Shown in pieces: positions 26,893-40,899 of a stretch of DNA of 64,000 bases. Position 1 is the first letter of the stretch; each line of letters opens with the position of its first letter. Source of the DNA: Acanthochlamys bracteata (taxonomy: Eukaryota > Streptophyta > Magnoliopsida > Pandanales > Velloziaceae); assembly GCA_019914995.1 (NCBI GenBank), contig CM034127.1:11160001-11224000 (forward strand). The letters run 5' to 3'. The notes beneath the pieces are model-generated. The model was not told the DNA's origin, searched no databases, and saw nothing but the letters and a program-made list of their open reading frames with translations. Made by a program: the position numbers and the translations under genes.

Positions 26893-27532
26893 CCATAGTT
26901 GTAAAATCCGGACCGGTCCATCCGAATCGACTCGAAAATTGTCGATCCAGAGCGTAAACCGGTCGGATTTATGGTAAAACCGTTTATGCAATCGACCAAT
27001 TCTGGCCCGCTTCGACCCGATCGATCCGCTCGTTCGGGTAAAACCGGATCAAATTAAATTTTAAGAAATTTAAATTTGTGATATATTGATGCAAAAATAA
27101 TTATTAGTAGCTTTATATGAAATATAATATATACTTTAGATTTTACATTTGGATGTGATAATATAAAAAAATAAATTTATTATATTTTATTTGTAAATAT
27201 TATTATTAGTGATTTTAAAGTTTTATATTACTAATTTTGTTAAATTGTAAGAAAAATAACAAAATTATTTTAAAACAAAAAATTTTTTTGAAATTTTTTA
27301 TTTAAAATATATATATTTTTTCTATATCTTCTTTGTTAGTTTATTTTTTCTTTTATACCTTCTAATAAAGAAAAAATTTATTATTTTTTCTTTTGAAATA
27401 ATAAGCGTTCGCACTACCGTCAACACTTTAGTATTTTTGACATGACGGTTCAACTCATTGATCCGATGGGTCAACCCGTGACCCGGACAGTTTTCCGGTT
27501 CAATGTTCGGTCCGATTTTTATAACTATGCAC
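26893..27532. mobile_element. Inverted-repeat element, family B (second copy)
   Basis: It starts CATAGTTGTAAAATCCGGAC and ends TTTTTATAACTATG, nearly perfect inverted ends. Both sub-terminal regions carry the GACCCG/CCGGTT/CGATCC words of the 8209-9016 copy. The flanks share CACATC, a possible target duplication. The interior is A/T-rich and without an open frame of note. Confidence 0.65.
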
Positions 27533-27559
27533 ATCTCACTTAAGTTTAATTTCAAACTA

Positions 27560-27780
27560 TAAGGAATATTTAAAAGTATTTATTAATAAAGAGTTTTTTT
27601 AAAAAGAATATTTTAAAATTTTCAAAAAAAAAGTCTTATTTTTTTATTTAAAAAAATAATTAATACAAATTTTACAACCAAATTTTTCTGTATTTTTAAA
27701 ATTTTAAAAAATTTATAAAATTTTATTAAAAAATATAAAATTTAAAAAAAAAAAAAAAACTCTCTAAACATGTCCTAAAT
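27560..27780. mobile_element. AT-rich miniature element, probably family A reversed
   Basis: The stretch has AAGAGTTTTTTTAAAAAGA, then TTTTTTTATTTAAAAAAAT, AAAATTTATAAAATTTT and ATTAAAAAATATAAAAT, the reverse-complement texture of the family A signature, and ends AAACATGTCCTAAAT. Ends are not clean. It lies directly upstream of the RDM1 leader. Confidence 0.4.
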
Positions 27781-27789
27781 TTTAACCGC

Positions 27790-28485
27790 ATGATCGAGCT
27801 GCAATTTTCAAATTCCAACCCTAATCCTAATTTTTTATTTATCTATTCTGTTCCTTTATCCGTATATTCTTTCTTCTCCCTTCCACGCGGTGTCAACCCC
27901 TTCCTCGTCCCTCAGTGGCGGAGCATCTCCTTCTCCACAAGGCCACCGATTCCCTTCCCTTCGCTGATCTCCCTCCGGCCTCCTTCTCTCCCTCTGTTGC
28001 TGTCTCTGCTTCTGTCGCGCGGGCGAATTGAATTCGCGATATCGCGAGAGCCTCCGCGCGTTCGAAACCCTAGCTTTACGCCGATCCCCTTGCTGGAAAT
28101 TCGACCGCGCCTAACATCGTATTCCTTCTTCTGGAGCATTTCTGTCGTTGCTCGCTATTCCATCCTCCCTCTCCTTCCCGCTGAGACCGTGCCGCCGTCA
28201 CTCCCGACGAGCATGCAATCGCCACGTTGAGACATCTTCGTGCTGTTTATTTCTGTTGCTTACTTACTCGCTGCCTGTTTCCGCTTCTCCGGCCGATTCG
28301 ATTTTCGGCGGGCGCCCTAACTCGGCGGAATCCGGCGGCCAGGTGAGTTGGCACGCTTGTTTTGTGCCCTTCGAACTTGATCAATCTATTAATTCCTTCT
28401 ATCATAGGTGTTCCCTCGATCGGCGATCGAAAGGTTCGTGGTTGCAAGTACGAAGCCGGTTGGGTATTCTTTCGCCCCTCGGTAA
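27790..28485 (+). promoter_or_regulatory. RDM1 5' region: promoter and leader exon with donor
   Basis: A GC-richer, pyrimidine-rich block in an otherwise A/T-rich neighbourhood ends in the donor CCCCTCG/GTAAGCC (exon end about 28479). The next exon begins at 29038 after ATGCAG, nine bases before the RDM1 start codon, so a 5'UTR intron of about 560 bases is likely. The same block occurs inverted at 16440-17620 and 23560-24510. Long frames here (27790-28230 and 28148-28519) run through the donor and show no recognisable domain; I regard them as leader sequence. Confidence 0.55.
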
Positions 28486-29046
28486 GCCTTATAAACGGGC
28501 TAGCCCTAGCATTGGATAAGTTTAAGAATGCTGATTGATGATTGAGTACGAGGTTGGGGCTGAATGAATTAAACGAATCTTGGGTTCTGATGCACCTACG
28601 CCCAGTATGGAATTGACTAAGATTACATGTATCAGATTGAAACTGTGCTGTTGGATTGTTTCTTTGCCTTCCAATCTTTAAGAATCAATTTTGGATTAGA
28701 GTTGTAATGATTAGCCTGTTTTCCTAATTTTTTGGAAGTTTGCAATACCAAAAAGCATGAGAAAGATCATGATTCCTTTCCCTCTTATAGTACCTTGATC
28801 TTGTTGGATAGGTTGTGTGCAACAGTATAGAGAGAGCTTCATACTGGAGTATTTGTGCACTTTATTGATGGGTGTGTTTTCTGTAGTTGGTCCTTCTACT
28901 TTATGGTTCTTGATAATTTTAATTAGATTAGATAGGCAGAGCATTTTTTAACTCGTCAATTCTTTTGTTGTGTCGAGCTTATGGTTAATTTATTTTGAAT
29001 AAGATGCTTAAGTTTTAAACACTTAAATATAATGCAGAATTGTGCC

Positions 29047-30574
29047 ATGAAGGAAGCAACACAATGGCAAAACCCTTGTCCTATATCTTCTGATGATTCG
29101 TCAGACTCAGATTCTGATAACAATAGGCCATCTGCTAAAAAGCCCACCATCAGAAATGAAGACTTGAGTACAACAAAGCCTGCCATGTCTGAAGGTTTGT
29201 CCATTAGTAGTTGGATCACTTTTGACAAGGTGTTTAATGGTCTATGTTTTTTGGTATTGGTGACAATAATATTCCTTTACTGAGCAAGCAGTAGTTTTTC
29301 TGTTGGATTTGAAAATGCGTAGTTGTTACACATATTTAAAAGTGATTATTGTGGTAATAGTTTTTAGGAACATACCCATTTCTTTACCAATTGTGTTTGA
29401 AGTCTGAGAATCGTGTAAACCTTTCCCGTTTATACAGAGCTTCTGTGTTTTATCATTTTTTAAACCCATTTTGAAAAAAACTGAGTTGTTAATTCTTGAA
29501 AGATCCTTATTTCTGGATACAACTTTTTTCCTTTAAAAATAAATGCCTATCAATGAATGTTTGAAATGTATGGCTGATCACGTTTTGTACCTATTGGTGT
29601 CTCTGGAATCTAGCGCGTATAGGCTTCTCAAAATATGATTAAAATTTATTCTTTGACAATTTTACAAATATTTAGAATTACTGTTTATGAGTTATATGTA
29701 CTAATGATTTGAATCTAGTTGTTGAATTTATCCAAGAGGAATATAGTTGGAGCTCTTGGTCCTTTGTGCAAGAACATAATGAGCAGATAGCTTTTAGATG
29801 CCCGAGCTCAAAGAATTAAGCTTGCAAAGGTTGGAATAAGTCGCCAACTTAGAAATGTTTGTTTTCTTGGACCAGTTAAGCTCTTAAGTCTCTACATGGG
29901 CATGGCCCATGTCTATCTATCTTCATGCCTTAAGTAGGCATTAGGAGCAGGGGAATCAACAGACTCAAAGAGTCAATTGATATGGTATAGGAAGATCATC
30001 CTCATGTAACAGGCTTGCTCAGAGTATGTTTTGTTTCATTGCTTCACGATCCCATAAGCTAAAAGTGACTTCCCTTTACATATAATAAGCACTTCCCTCC
30101 CTCTCCTACCCCTCATCACTGCTTTCTTCTAAAACACGGCCTTGTAGTTTCCACGCTGCAGTATCAATGTTAGAATTGAACATGCTAATGCGCTGCAGGT
30201 GTGCTGCTGAGAAAGGCAGAGATGTATCAAGAGTACATGAAGAATATACCTGTACCTTCTATCCGCGGATCAGTTGTTCCATTCTCATCATGGCAGGGAT
30301 TGGGCTGGTCATTAAAGCAGTTATAAAGCAACCCTTACATTATCTTACAAACGTTCTTCTGAAACAGTGGGACCAGTTGAGATTGGGTAGCGACAATGAG
30401 TTTCAATATGTAGATACCATAGTACATCCTGTGAAAGCTGAAGCCCTTATTTGGTTAACGGAAGAGGTCCACCGTTTAACCTCGTCCCATCACCATTTGG
30501 CAAAACTCTGGGCTTCTGATCCTATGTACTATGCTCATATCGATCCCATTTTCCCAACTGAAAAATCAAACTGA
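29047..30574 (+). CDS. RDM1: RDM1-like protein, with an apparent one-base frameshift
   Basis: Exon 1 (29047-29194) encodes an acidic serine-rich start ([12 protein letters not shown]) ending in MSE/G. Exon 2 (30199-30574) encodes the RDM1 domain: [96 protein letters not shown]. In Arabidopsis RDM1 belongs to the DDR complex (with DRD1 and DMS3) that supports Pol V in RNA-directed DNA methylation. The two halves of exon 2 lie in different frames: reading from the acceptor, a TAA at 30324 follows SLKQL, and the QPLHYL half is in the frame one base off. Compared with the paralogous copy at 22440-23560 (CAGTTAAACAACCAACCC) one base is missing. The gene may be recently broken, or the base is an assembly error. 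Upstream donor is GAAG/GTTTGT, acceptor CTGCAG. Confidence 0.8.
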
Positions 30575-30751
30575 AGATTCTCTCTAACTAGGGCTATGCA
30601 TTTGTCCATGTGTCTTTTTATTTTGTCCTACTGGCCATGTAGACTTTTCCCTCCTTTTTCGGAAGCATTATTGAATTTTCAGTGTTTGTATTTCATGCTG
30701 CTGGATCTTGTAAATAGATTTTGTTGACATTTTTCTTAGCTGTATAACCAG

Positions 30752-31149
30752 TGGCAAAATCCAGGCTGAAGAAGCGAGGTGGCATGGATTTTGAAGCATT
30801 GAGTAAGTATGGGTATAAAGGTGGACCGTCAGTGTTAAAGGTGCCCCCTCCAAAGGTGGAAGAGAAACAGGACTGGACATGGTCAACTGGCAAGCAGGAT
30901 GAAGAAAGCAAGAAGCCTGAAGAATCATATGAAGAGAGAGAACAAACAAGAGCTGCAGCTCAAGGAGAGAAGCTATTAGATGTACAAATAAACATTCAAC
31001 AATCAAGGATAGACAAGAAAAATATCTCCTTTTCTCAGAAGGAGAAACGGAAGAGGGACCTTGGTCAAGCAAGCAGGGGAAAGAACTATGTGGAGGAGGA
31101 GAAGCGGCTACTAAGGGAAAACGGTGTTTATTCAGGCTTCGATTCTTGA
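30752..31149 (+). CDS. Conserved Lys/Arg-rich plant protein of unknown function (terminal exon)
   Basis: The exon starts after an acceptor-like TATAACCAG at about 30750. Its frame reads AKSRLKKRGGMDFEALSKYG, GGPSVLKVPPP, DWTWSTGKQ, EESYEEREQTRAA, then KEKRKRDLGQASRGKNYVEE and a terminal GVYSGFDS. I believe I have seen this tail in plant proteins but cannot name a function. The exon needs one base from upstream: with an A it makes a split ATG (A/TG), and with the G at the end of exon 29047-29194 it continues that N-terminal exon in frame (SE-V-AKSR). So this module either has its own unseen first exon or is an alternative end of the RDM1 transcript. The first internal Met (GGM) at about 30784 is a fallback start. 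Highly charged and probably nuclear, by composition only. Confidence 0.65.
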
Positions 31150-31189
31150 ATTTCCTTTTAACGTATATGTGGTTGTTGATTTTCAACTG

Positions 31190-31850
31190 ATGCTACTATC
31201 AAGTAAAGACATTATGTGATGGTTAGCTGTAATACTGACAGGTTGTAATGTGCCATCTGTAATTCTATTCTTCTGCTATGAAATGAAACAACTGGATGAA
31301 TGTCCTGCTAATGGTTAACCGTTACTAGCAACCAGTTAACTGAAGAAGAAAATTCAATGGTGCGATTTCAATTTATCGAGAACTAGCTTCAAAAGATTTG
31401 AAGTTTTACAGTTTTACCAAACTCTAAGCTCTCATTTGTTTCTCAGAAGTCAGCCACACTGCTTCCAACCATGCAGCCACTACGACTGCGTGCCACAGCT
31501 GCTGGTGCCAGCTCCACCAGTCGCTCATCAACATAAACAAACCCCAGCAGAAACAAACCCTCTCTAAGTAATCAAGTAACAGCAAAGTTTGTGAGGGAGA
31601 ACCATTAGAAAAAACGAAAAAGGAAAAATAAGAAGATAATGTAATGGAAGTATTCTTGTTCTTCATCAAGATATATCAGCTGAATAGATTCTTTGCAATT
31701 GTCTATTTGATAGTTGAGATTGGAGAATGCATTTGGAAGTCCCTGTAAAACTGTGGACCTTTCTTGGAACAGGTTGTTAAGGAGCAGCTTAAGCTTGTGA
31801 CATCGTTCAGGATTTAGCAACATTTTATCGTGCTGATGAAGAAAATAACC
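31190..31850 (+). pseudogene. Remnant of a PPR gene downstream of the RDM1 locus
   Basis: On the plus strand 31190-31440 matches the upstream flank of the intact PPR gene in reverse complement. 31471-31510 repeats its first codons (ATGCAGCCACTACGACTGCG, then TGCCACAGCTGCTGG). Then most of the gene is missing. 31660-31850 matches the reverse complement of 18700-18850, the end and 3' flank of the intact gene (ATTGTCTATTTGATAGTTGA, TTGTGACATCGTTCAGGA). It is an internally deleted copy in the orientation expected if PPR originally followed the RDM1 locus head-to-tail. Confidence 0.8.
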
Positions 31851-36292
<4,442 letters not shown>

Positions 36293-39200
36293 TTTGTGAG
36301 ATGATTATTCAGTTTGGTCAGCGCCTCATGTAACTTTAAGTCACCTTTTTGTCTAATCTATATGTATACACTAATGCCAGGAACCAAATTAATGCATAAC
36401 CCTTTTTTTTCTGACAAGTAATATCCCTTCTCCTTCTGACAAGTAACGTAATTTCTAATGTCCCTTCCATGTTCTTTGCTTGTTCAGCTGATATTTTTGT
36501 GTTATATACGATCATAGAAGCTCTGAGACCTTTCTTTCAAAGGAGTGTTAACATGTAATTGCCTTGTGTGCTTGATTAGGCAATGGAGAAGAGCTTGCAT
36601 TTGAAAATGGTCTTACCAAATAAAACCCACAGAGGAATAGACCTAATTGGTTGTTGTAATGCAAATGGATTGGAACTCACTCAAACAACAATGAGGAATG
36701 GTTCTGGTGGAGGCCATGTGGTTACCATGCATGCAATGCAAGTATAATGCATATAATACTACCCATCCAGCTATTCTATGCTTCTTTGTTGTGTAGGAGA
36801 GGAACAGCGGAGAAGCTTAATAACACTCAGAAAAAAACAGCTGGTGATGGGGCTCGAAAACTAACTCTGGTCTCGAGCCTGAGTCATTGGAAGGCTCAGT
36901 GGACCACGTTCGGGTTTGTGTAGGCATGTGATCTGTGTGCATGCGTGCCGACTGCACGTGTTGCGCATGTGGTGTTGTACTGGTTGGGGGTGCTTGCTTA
37001 GCATGCACCACTTACCTGCACAACCCTATACACTTGCTATCAAAAAAGTAACTTTTTAGTAGTTCAAATTTCAAACACCAACTGTAAATTTCAATCTCTG
37101 AATGCGAGTGTGTGTGTGTGTGACAGAGATGATAAGACTTGGATGGGAGTAGTAGTTCTTGCTTGCTTGCTTCAGTAGCAAAGGTAGAGTTAGTACACAT
37201 GGGAGGAAGAGGGAAGTGATATGGATGAGTAGCTAAAATAATATAAAACAAAAGGACCTAAGTAAAGACTCCTAAACTTTGGAATTTATCTCTTCAAAGC
37301 ATTGGAAGCTACGCTTCTATTCTTTATATATCTTGCTACAATGTAGCTAGACATCTATTCTTAAATGCTTGGCAGTACAAGGATCAGGTATTTGAGAGAA
37401 GGTGAACCGATCGTGCAAAGATCAGATTTTTCCAACTGGTATTTCTGATGTATAAACTGATATGTGATAAACGGTAGAGTGGAGATGTAGGATGAAAAAT
37501 AGATGCTGATTCCATACCTGCCATGTATGGAATTCCTTCTAAATTAGGGTGCGTTTGTTTTTATTTTTTTTTAAATAAAATTTTTTAATTTTATATTTTT
37601 TAATATATATTTTATAAATATTTAAAAATTTATTAAAAAATTTAAAATATATAAAAAAATTTATATAATAATATTTTTTTATTATATATTTTTATTATTT
37701 TTTTGAAAGTAAAAAAAATAAAACTTATTTTTAAAAAATAAAATATCTTTTATTTTATAAAAATTTTATTTTATAAGTAATTTTAAATGCACTCCTTGAT
37801 TTTAGAGAGATTTCCGAGTGCTATTCTTACAGCTTGCCTTACTAATTAATGTGCCCTAGGTATGTAATTCCACCTACATTCTCATTAATGGTCGAACAAA
37901 ACTAGCTGCAGGGCCTTTTGGTGTTTGTATAAAATAATAGAACTCCTCTTCTGAATATGGATAACTATCTTTTGTGTAATTTATAAGATTTTTGTATATG
38001 AGTGAAACATTCCAAATTTACTTTTTTCTAATGATTTCCTTTTTGCCTTCGTCTCTCACAATGTTGCAGAGACATCAAGAAAAATACGTGGGGAGTTAAT
38101 TGATTATATATGCGCAGCAGAGCAGGGACACAGGACCCAATGGCAGTTTGAAAGGAGACAGCATTGGATGGCCAAAACAAATTAAGAAACAGAAAACAGA
38201 AAACAATACCACAGGTGGATAAATGAAATCCAGTTGATGGGAGATGGAATGTATTAAATTCACCTTCATCTTTTTTCAAGTATGTAAACAATACCTCTCT
38301 TGCTTCAAACGGAAATTTCTTCCATACTTGAAATGTTTGCATTTCTCACTGGAGTACTAGCGTGTAGCTCTTCTGGTATGAAGGAATTGGAATCTTTTCT
38401 TTAGGTAGAGTAATTAACTTGTAGTGAAAGGACTAATAACTCTGTCCTCGAAGTAACAGACACTAGTCTTTCTAGAACCCTATAGATATAAGAGTTGATA
38501 AACCTATGGTTTGCGCTTATCTATTTGAACCATTACACGTATAGCAAAAGCACATGAGCTAGTTTCTCTCCCTAGTTAAAACCAATTAATGCTTCTAAGT
38601 TTTCAAAAGTAAAGCTGATGACAGAAGTAGTAGTAGTAAGGACTGTGACTTTATTTTTTATCAGTGCCTTAGCTGTAGAAACATGTGCATGATAGATGAA
38701 ATTGCCCCAAATATACCCTCAAACTTTTCTACTATTGCTGGCATATATCCATTGTAGTAAACATACATACAAGCCATGCTGATCTTTTCACACTTTAAAA
38801 GCCTGCTGACCCTCCACGAAGTCAATTCATTTCTCTGCATGCTTTGGCCCTTTGCCCTTATGCACTTACCATCTGCTGGTGAAAATAGTTTTCAATGCTG
38901 TTCTTGTCAAGGACAACCTGGTCTTTTTTGGAAGTGACCACTCTCGTGAAAGAAAAAAATCCCTATTCTGATTAGTAACACAGGCTAATTTCTTTTCCTT
39001 TTAACATTGCTCTCCTATTCACCTCTCCCCTTTGGGTGAAAATTCTAGCTCAAATTAGTTCTTGTGTTCAGTATGGATAGCAGAACAATTCAACTTGAGT
39101 TTGAGAAATTGATTAATGAGCAATTGTTTTTCTCAGTCATTTTGTAGCAAAGATGTTCTGATTAATCAACAATTCCACTTTAGTTGATTATTTAAGCGTA

Positions 39201-39739
39201 TTGGATTCGTCTTCGCACAAAGAATTAGTTCATTCAATATGGATATGAACTCAGTTTGGAGTATTGAACTGTACATGAATGAGTGCTTTATATGCTGCAT
39301 TAGTTAACTAGAGAAGCAAAAAAAAAAACTTCAGGCCATAAACATCTGACTATATCATTATATCAAGCAGAGACATGATAAACAAGTGAAAAGGTCTATC
39401 TGATAGCTGGCTAAAAGAAAACATGTGACATGTATATCCATTGGATGTCATAGTTTTATGATTTCAAAATCTTTTTAACGAATATGCAATGTGGTCTTTA
39501 GTAACTACTAAGGAAAGAGTATGAGCAAGGACATAGAAGCATGTAGAACTCACAAGCCTCATTAGCCAACAACCCACTTCATTCATTCATTCATAACAGA
39601 AGAAAGAATTTAATCATAAGGGAAAAAGAAAGAATTTTTTTTCCTTCTCCCCTTCTTTCTTCTCTCTTCTTCTTCTCCTTTGCTTTCAGATTGCACCCAT
39701 TGCATTGACAGGCATGCGATGAAACAAAAAAAGGAAAGA
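36293..39739. other. Gene-free interval between RuvB-like 2 and SOFL
   Basis: About 100-150 bases after the RuvB-like 2 stop should be 3'UTR. 36810-37020 is GC-richer with repeated CATGCG/TGTGTG words but no recognisable protein on either strand. 37548-37797 is a family A element. A minus-strand frame at 38028-38342 has no domain or exon partners. 39580-39740 is CT-rich and may be the SOFL 3'UTR. Confidence 0.5.
37548..37797. mobile_element. AT-rich miniature element, family A
   Basis: Begins GGTGCGTTTGTTTTTATT and ends AAATGCACTCC, inverted-repeat-like termini. Interior: TTTTTTAATATATATTTTAT, AAAATATATAAAAAAATTTA, ATTTTTATTATTTTTTTGAA and AAATAAAACTTATTTTTAA. It is the least decayed member in the window. 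Confidence 0.7.
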
Positions 39740-40779
39740 TTAAAAGAATGAATAAAAACTTAGAAAGATTTTTCTTGAAGATATCTCTAACATTTTGGTC
39801 CCAACTGTCCCTGATACTTCAACCAAGGGAATGGAAAACTTGTATGTCTCTCTACCGTTTGTCGTTCTTGCTCTTCTGCTCTTTTTCTTCCATTTTTTTC
39901 TGTCAATAACACAGGAAACAAAAACAGCATGAAATAAATAAAGTGTTTTAGAAAGAAAACATTTTGATTTTAATTTCAGTTTCATATAGAATGAAATTAA
40001 GTGGTTTAACTCAACTAGTCTTGGCTTCACTGGGGAAGAAGACTGAATGTGTCCTTGATGATTCTTCAAACCAGGACTTGTCTGGAAAAAAATCATGTAT
40101 TCTTCAAAGAAGTTTTTGTAAAACAAAAAGGAAAAAGTTACATGAGAGAAATGTTGAACGTCTTGGTTTAAGCAAATGTACCTTGAAATGCGTAGCAGAG
40201 AAGCAAGAAGAGAACTCATGAGCTTCACAAGGGTGCTCTGTCATTTCAGTCACACTGAAGCTGCATTGCTGAAAATCACAAACAACCCAAGAAAGTAAAG
40301 AAATCAATCAATAAACAAAACTAATTCCAAGACCAAAATCATACCATAGCAGAAGGAAGGCAATGTGATACCTTAGAGAAGGTGAAGATAGGAGAGCTGG
40401 CAGTGTCATCAAGGAAAGAAGCCTCATTATTGTGGTTGTTTCTCTGTAGCTGCTCTGCTTCCATCCTTCTTTTCTTCCCAACAGCAGTGCTGTTCACCAT
40501 TGCAGCATTAGAGTAGTAATTGCAGCAGCTGAAATCTTCTTCATGGAAATGTGGAGGTCCAGAAGAAGCATCAGACACCATTGAAAGATCTTCTTCTTCT
40601 TGCTCTTCTTCTCGAGAACCATTGAGGCAAGAAAGTGGATTCATGGAAGAAGAAACATTACTTGGTTGGTCATCAAAGTACATAGTCCAACCACTCTGGC
40701 ACCCACTGCTGCACTCAGAAGCATCTGCTTCTTGTTCTTCTTCACAAACCTTTCTTCCCGCTGATTCCATTCTCAACAT
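39740..40779 (-). CDS. SOB FIVE-LIKE (SOFL) protein
   Basis: Exon 1 (40372-40779, minus) contains both family boxes: SOFL-A as ASECSSGCQSGWTMYFD and SOFL-B as DLSMVSDASSGPPHF, with GKKRR in between and the later DDTASSPIFTFSK. Exon 2 (40182-40268) gives EFSSCFSATHFK, the conserved tail motif; its flanks are GT-AG and phase 0. A third exon begins at 40081 (TSPGLKNHQGHIQSSSPVKP) and its frame stays open to 39740, but a further intron is possible, so the true C-terminus is not fixed. SOFL proteins raise cytokinin levels when overexpressed in Arabidopsis; the biochemical activity is unknown. A second Met (MESAGRK) three codons in is an equally good start. CTT repeats occur in the leader near 40880. 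Confidence 0.8.
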
Positions 40780-40899
40780 TGTTTAACAAGATTCAATAGT
40801 TGAGAGGAAGAAAAAAAGAGAACTCGAAGAAAAGAATGGTTTTGCTAGCTTCTTCACTCTTTCTTATTCTTGTCGTTCTTCTTCTTCTTCTTCTCTACT

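Noticed and set aside
30668-31186. Minus-strand 172-codon frame opposite the Lys/Arg-rich exon
   Set aside because: The plus strand carries the conserved charged module; this is its shadow.
36817-37251. Minus-strand frames rich in His/Thr/Pro
   Set aside because: Derived from TG/CA and CATG repeats; no homology recognised.
38028-38342. Minus-strand 104-codon frame
   Set aside because: No recognisable domain, no splice or promoter context, isolated in A/T-rich spacer.
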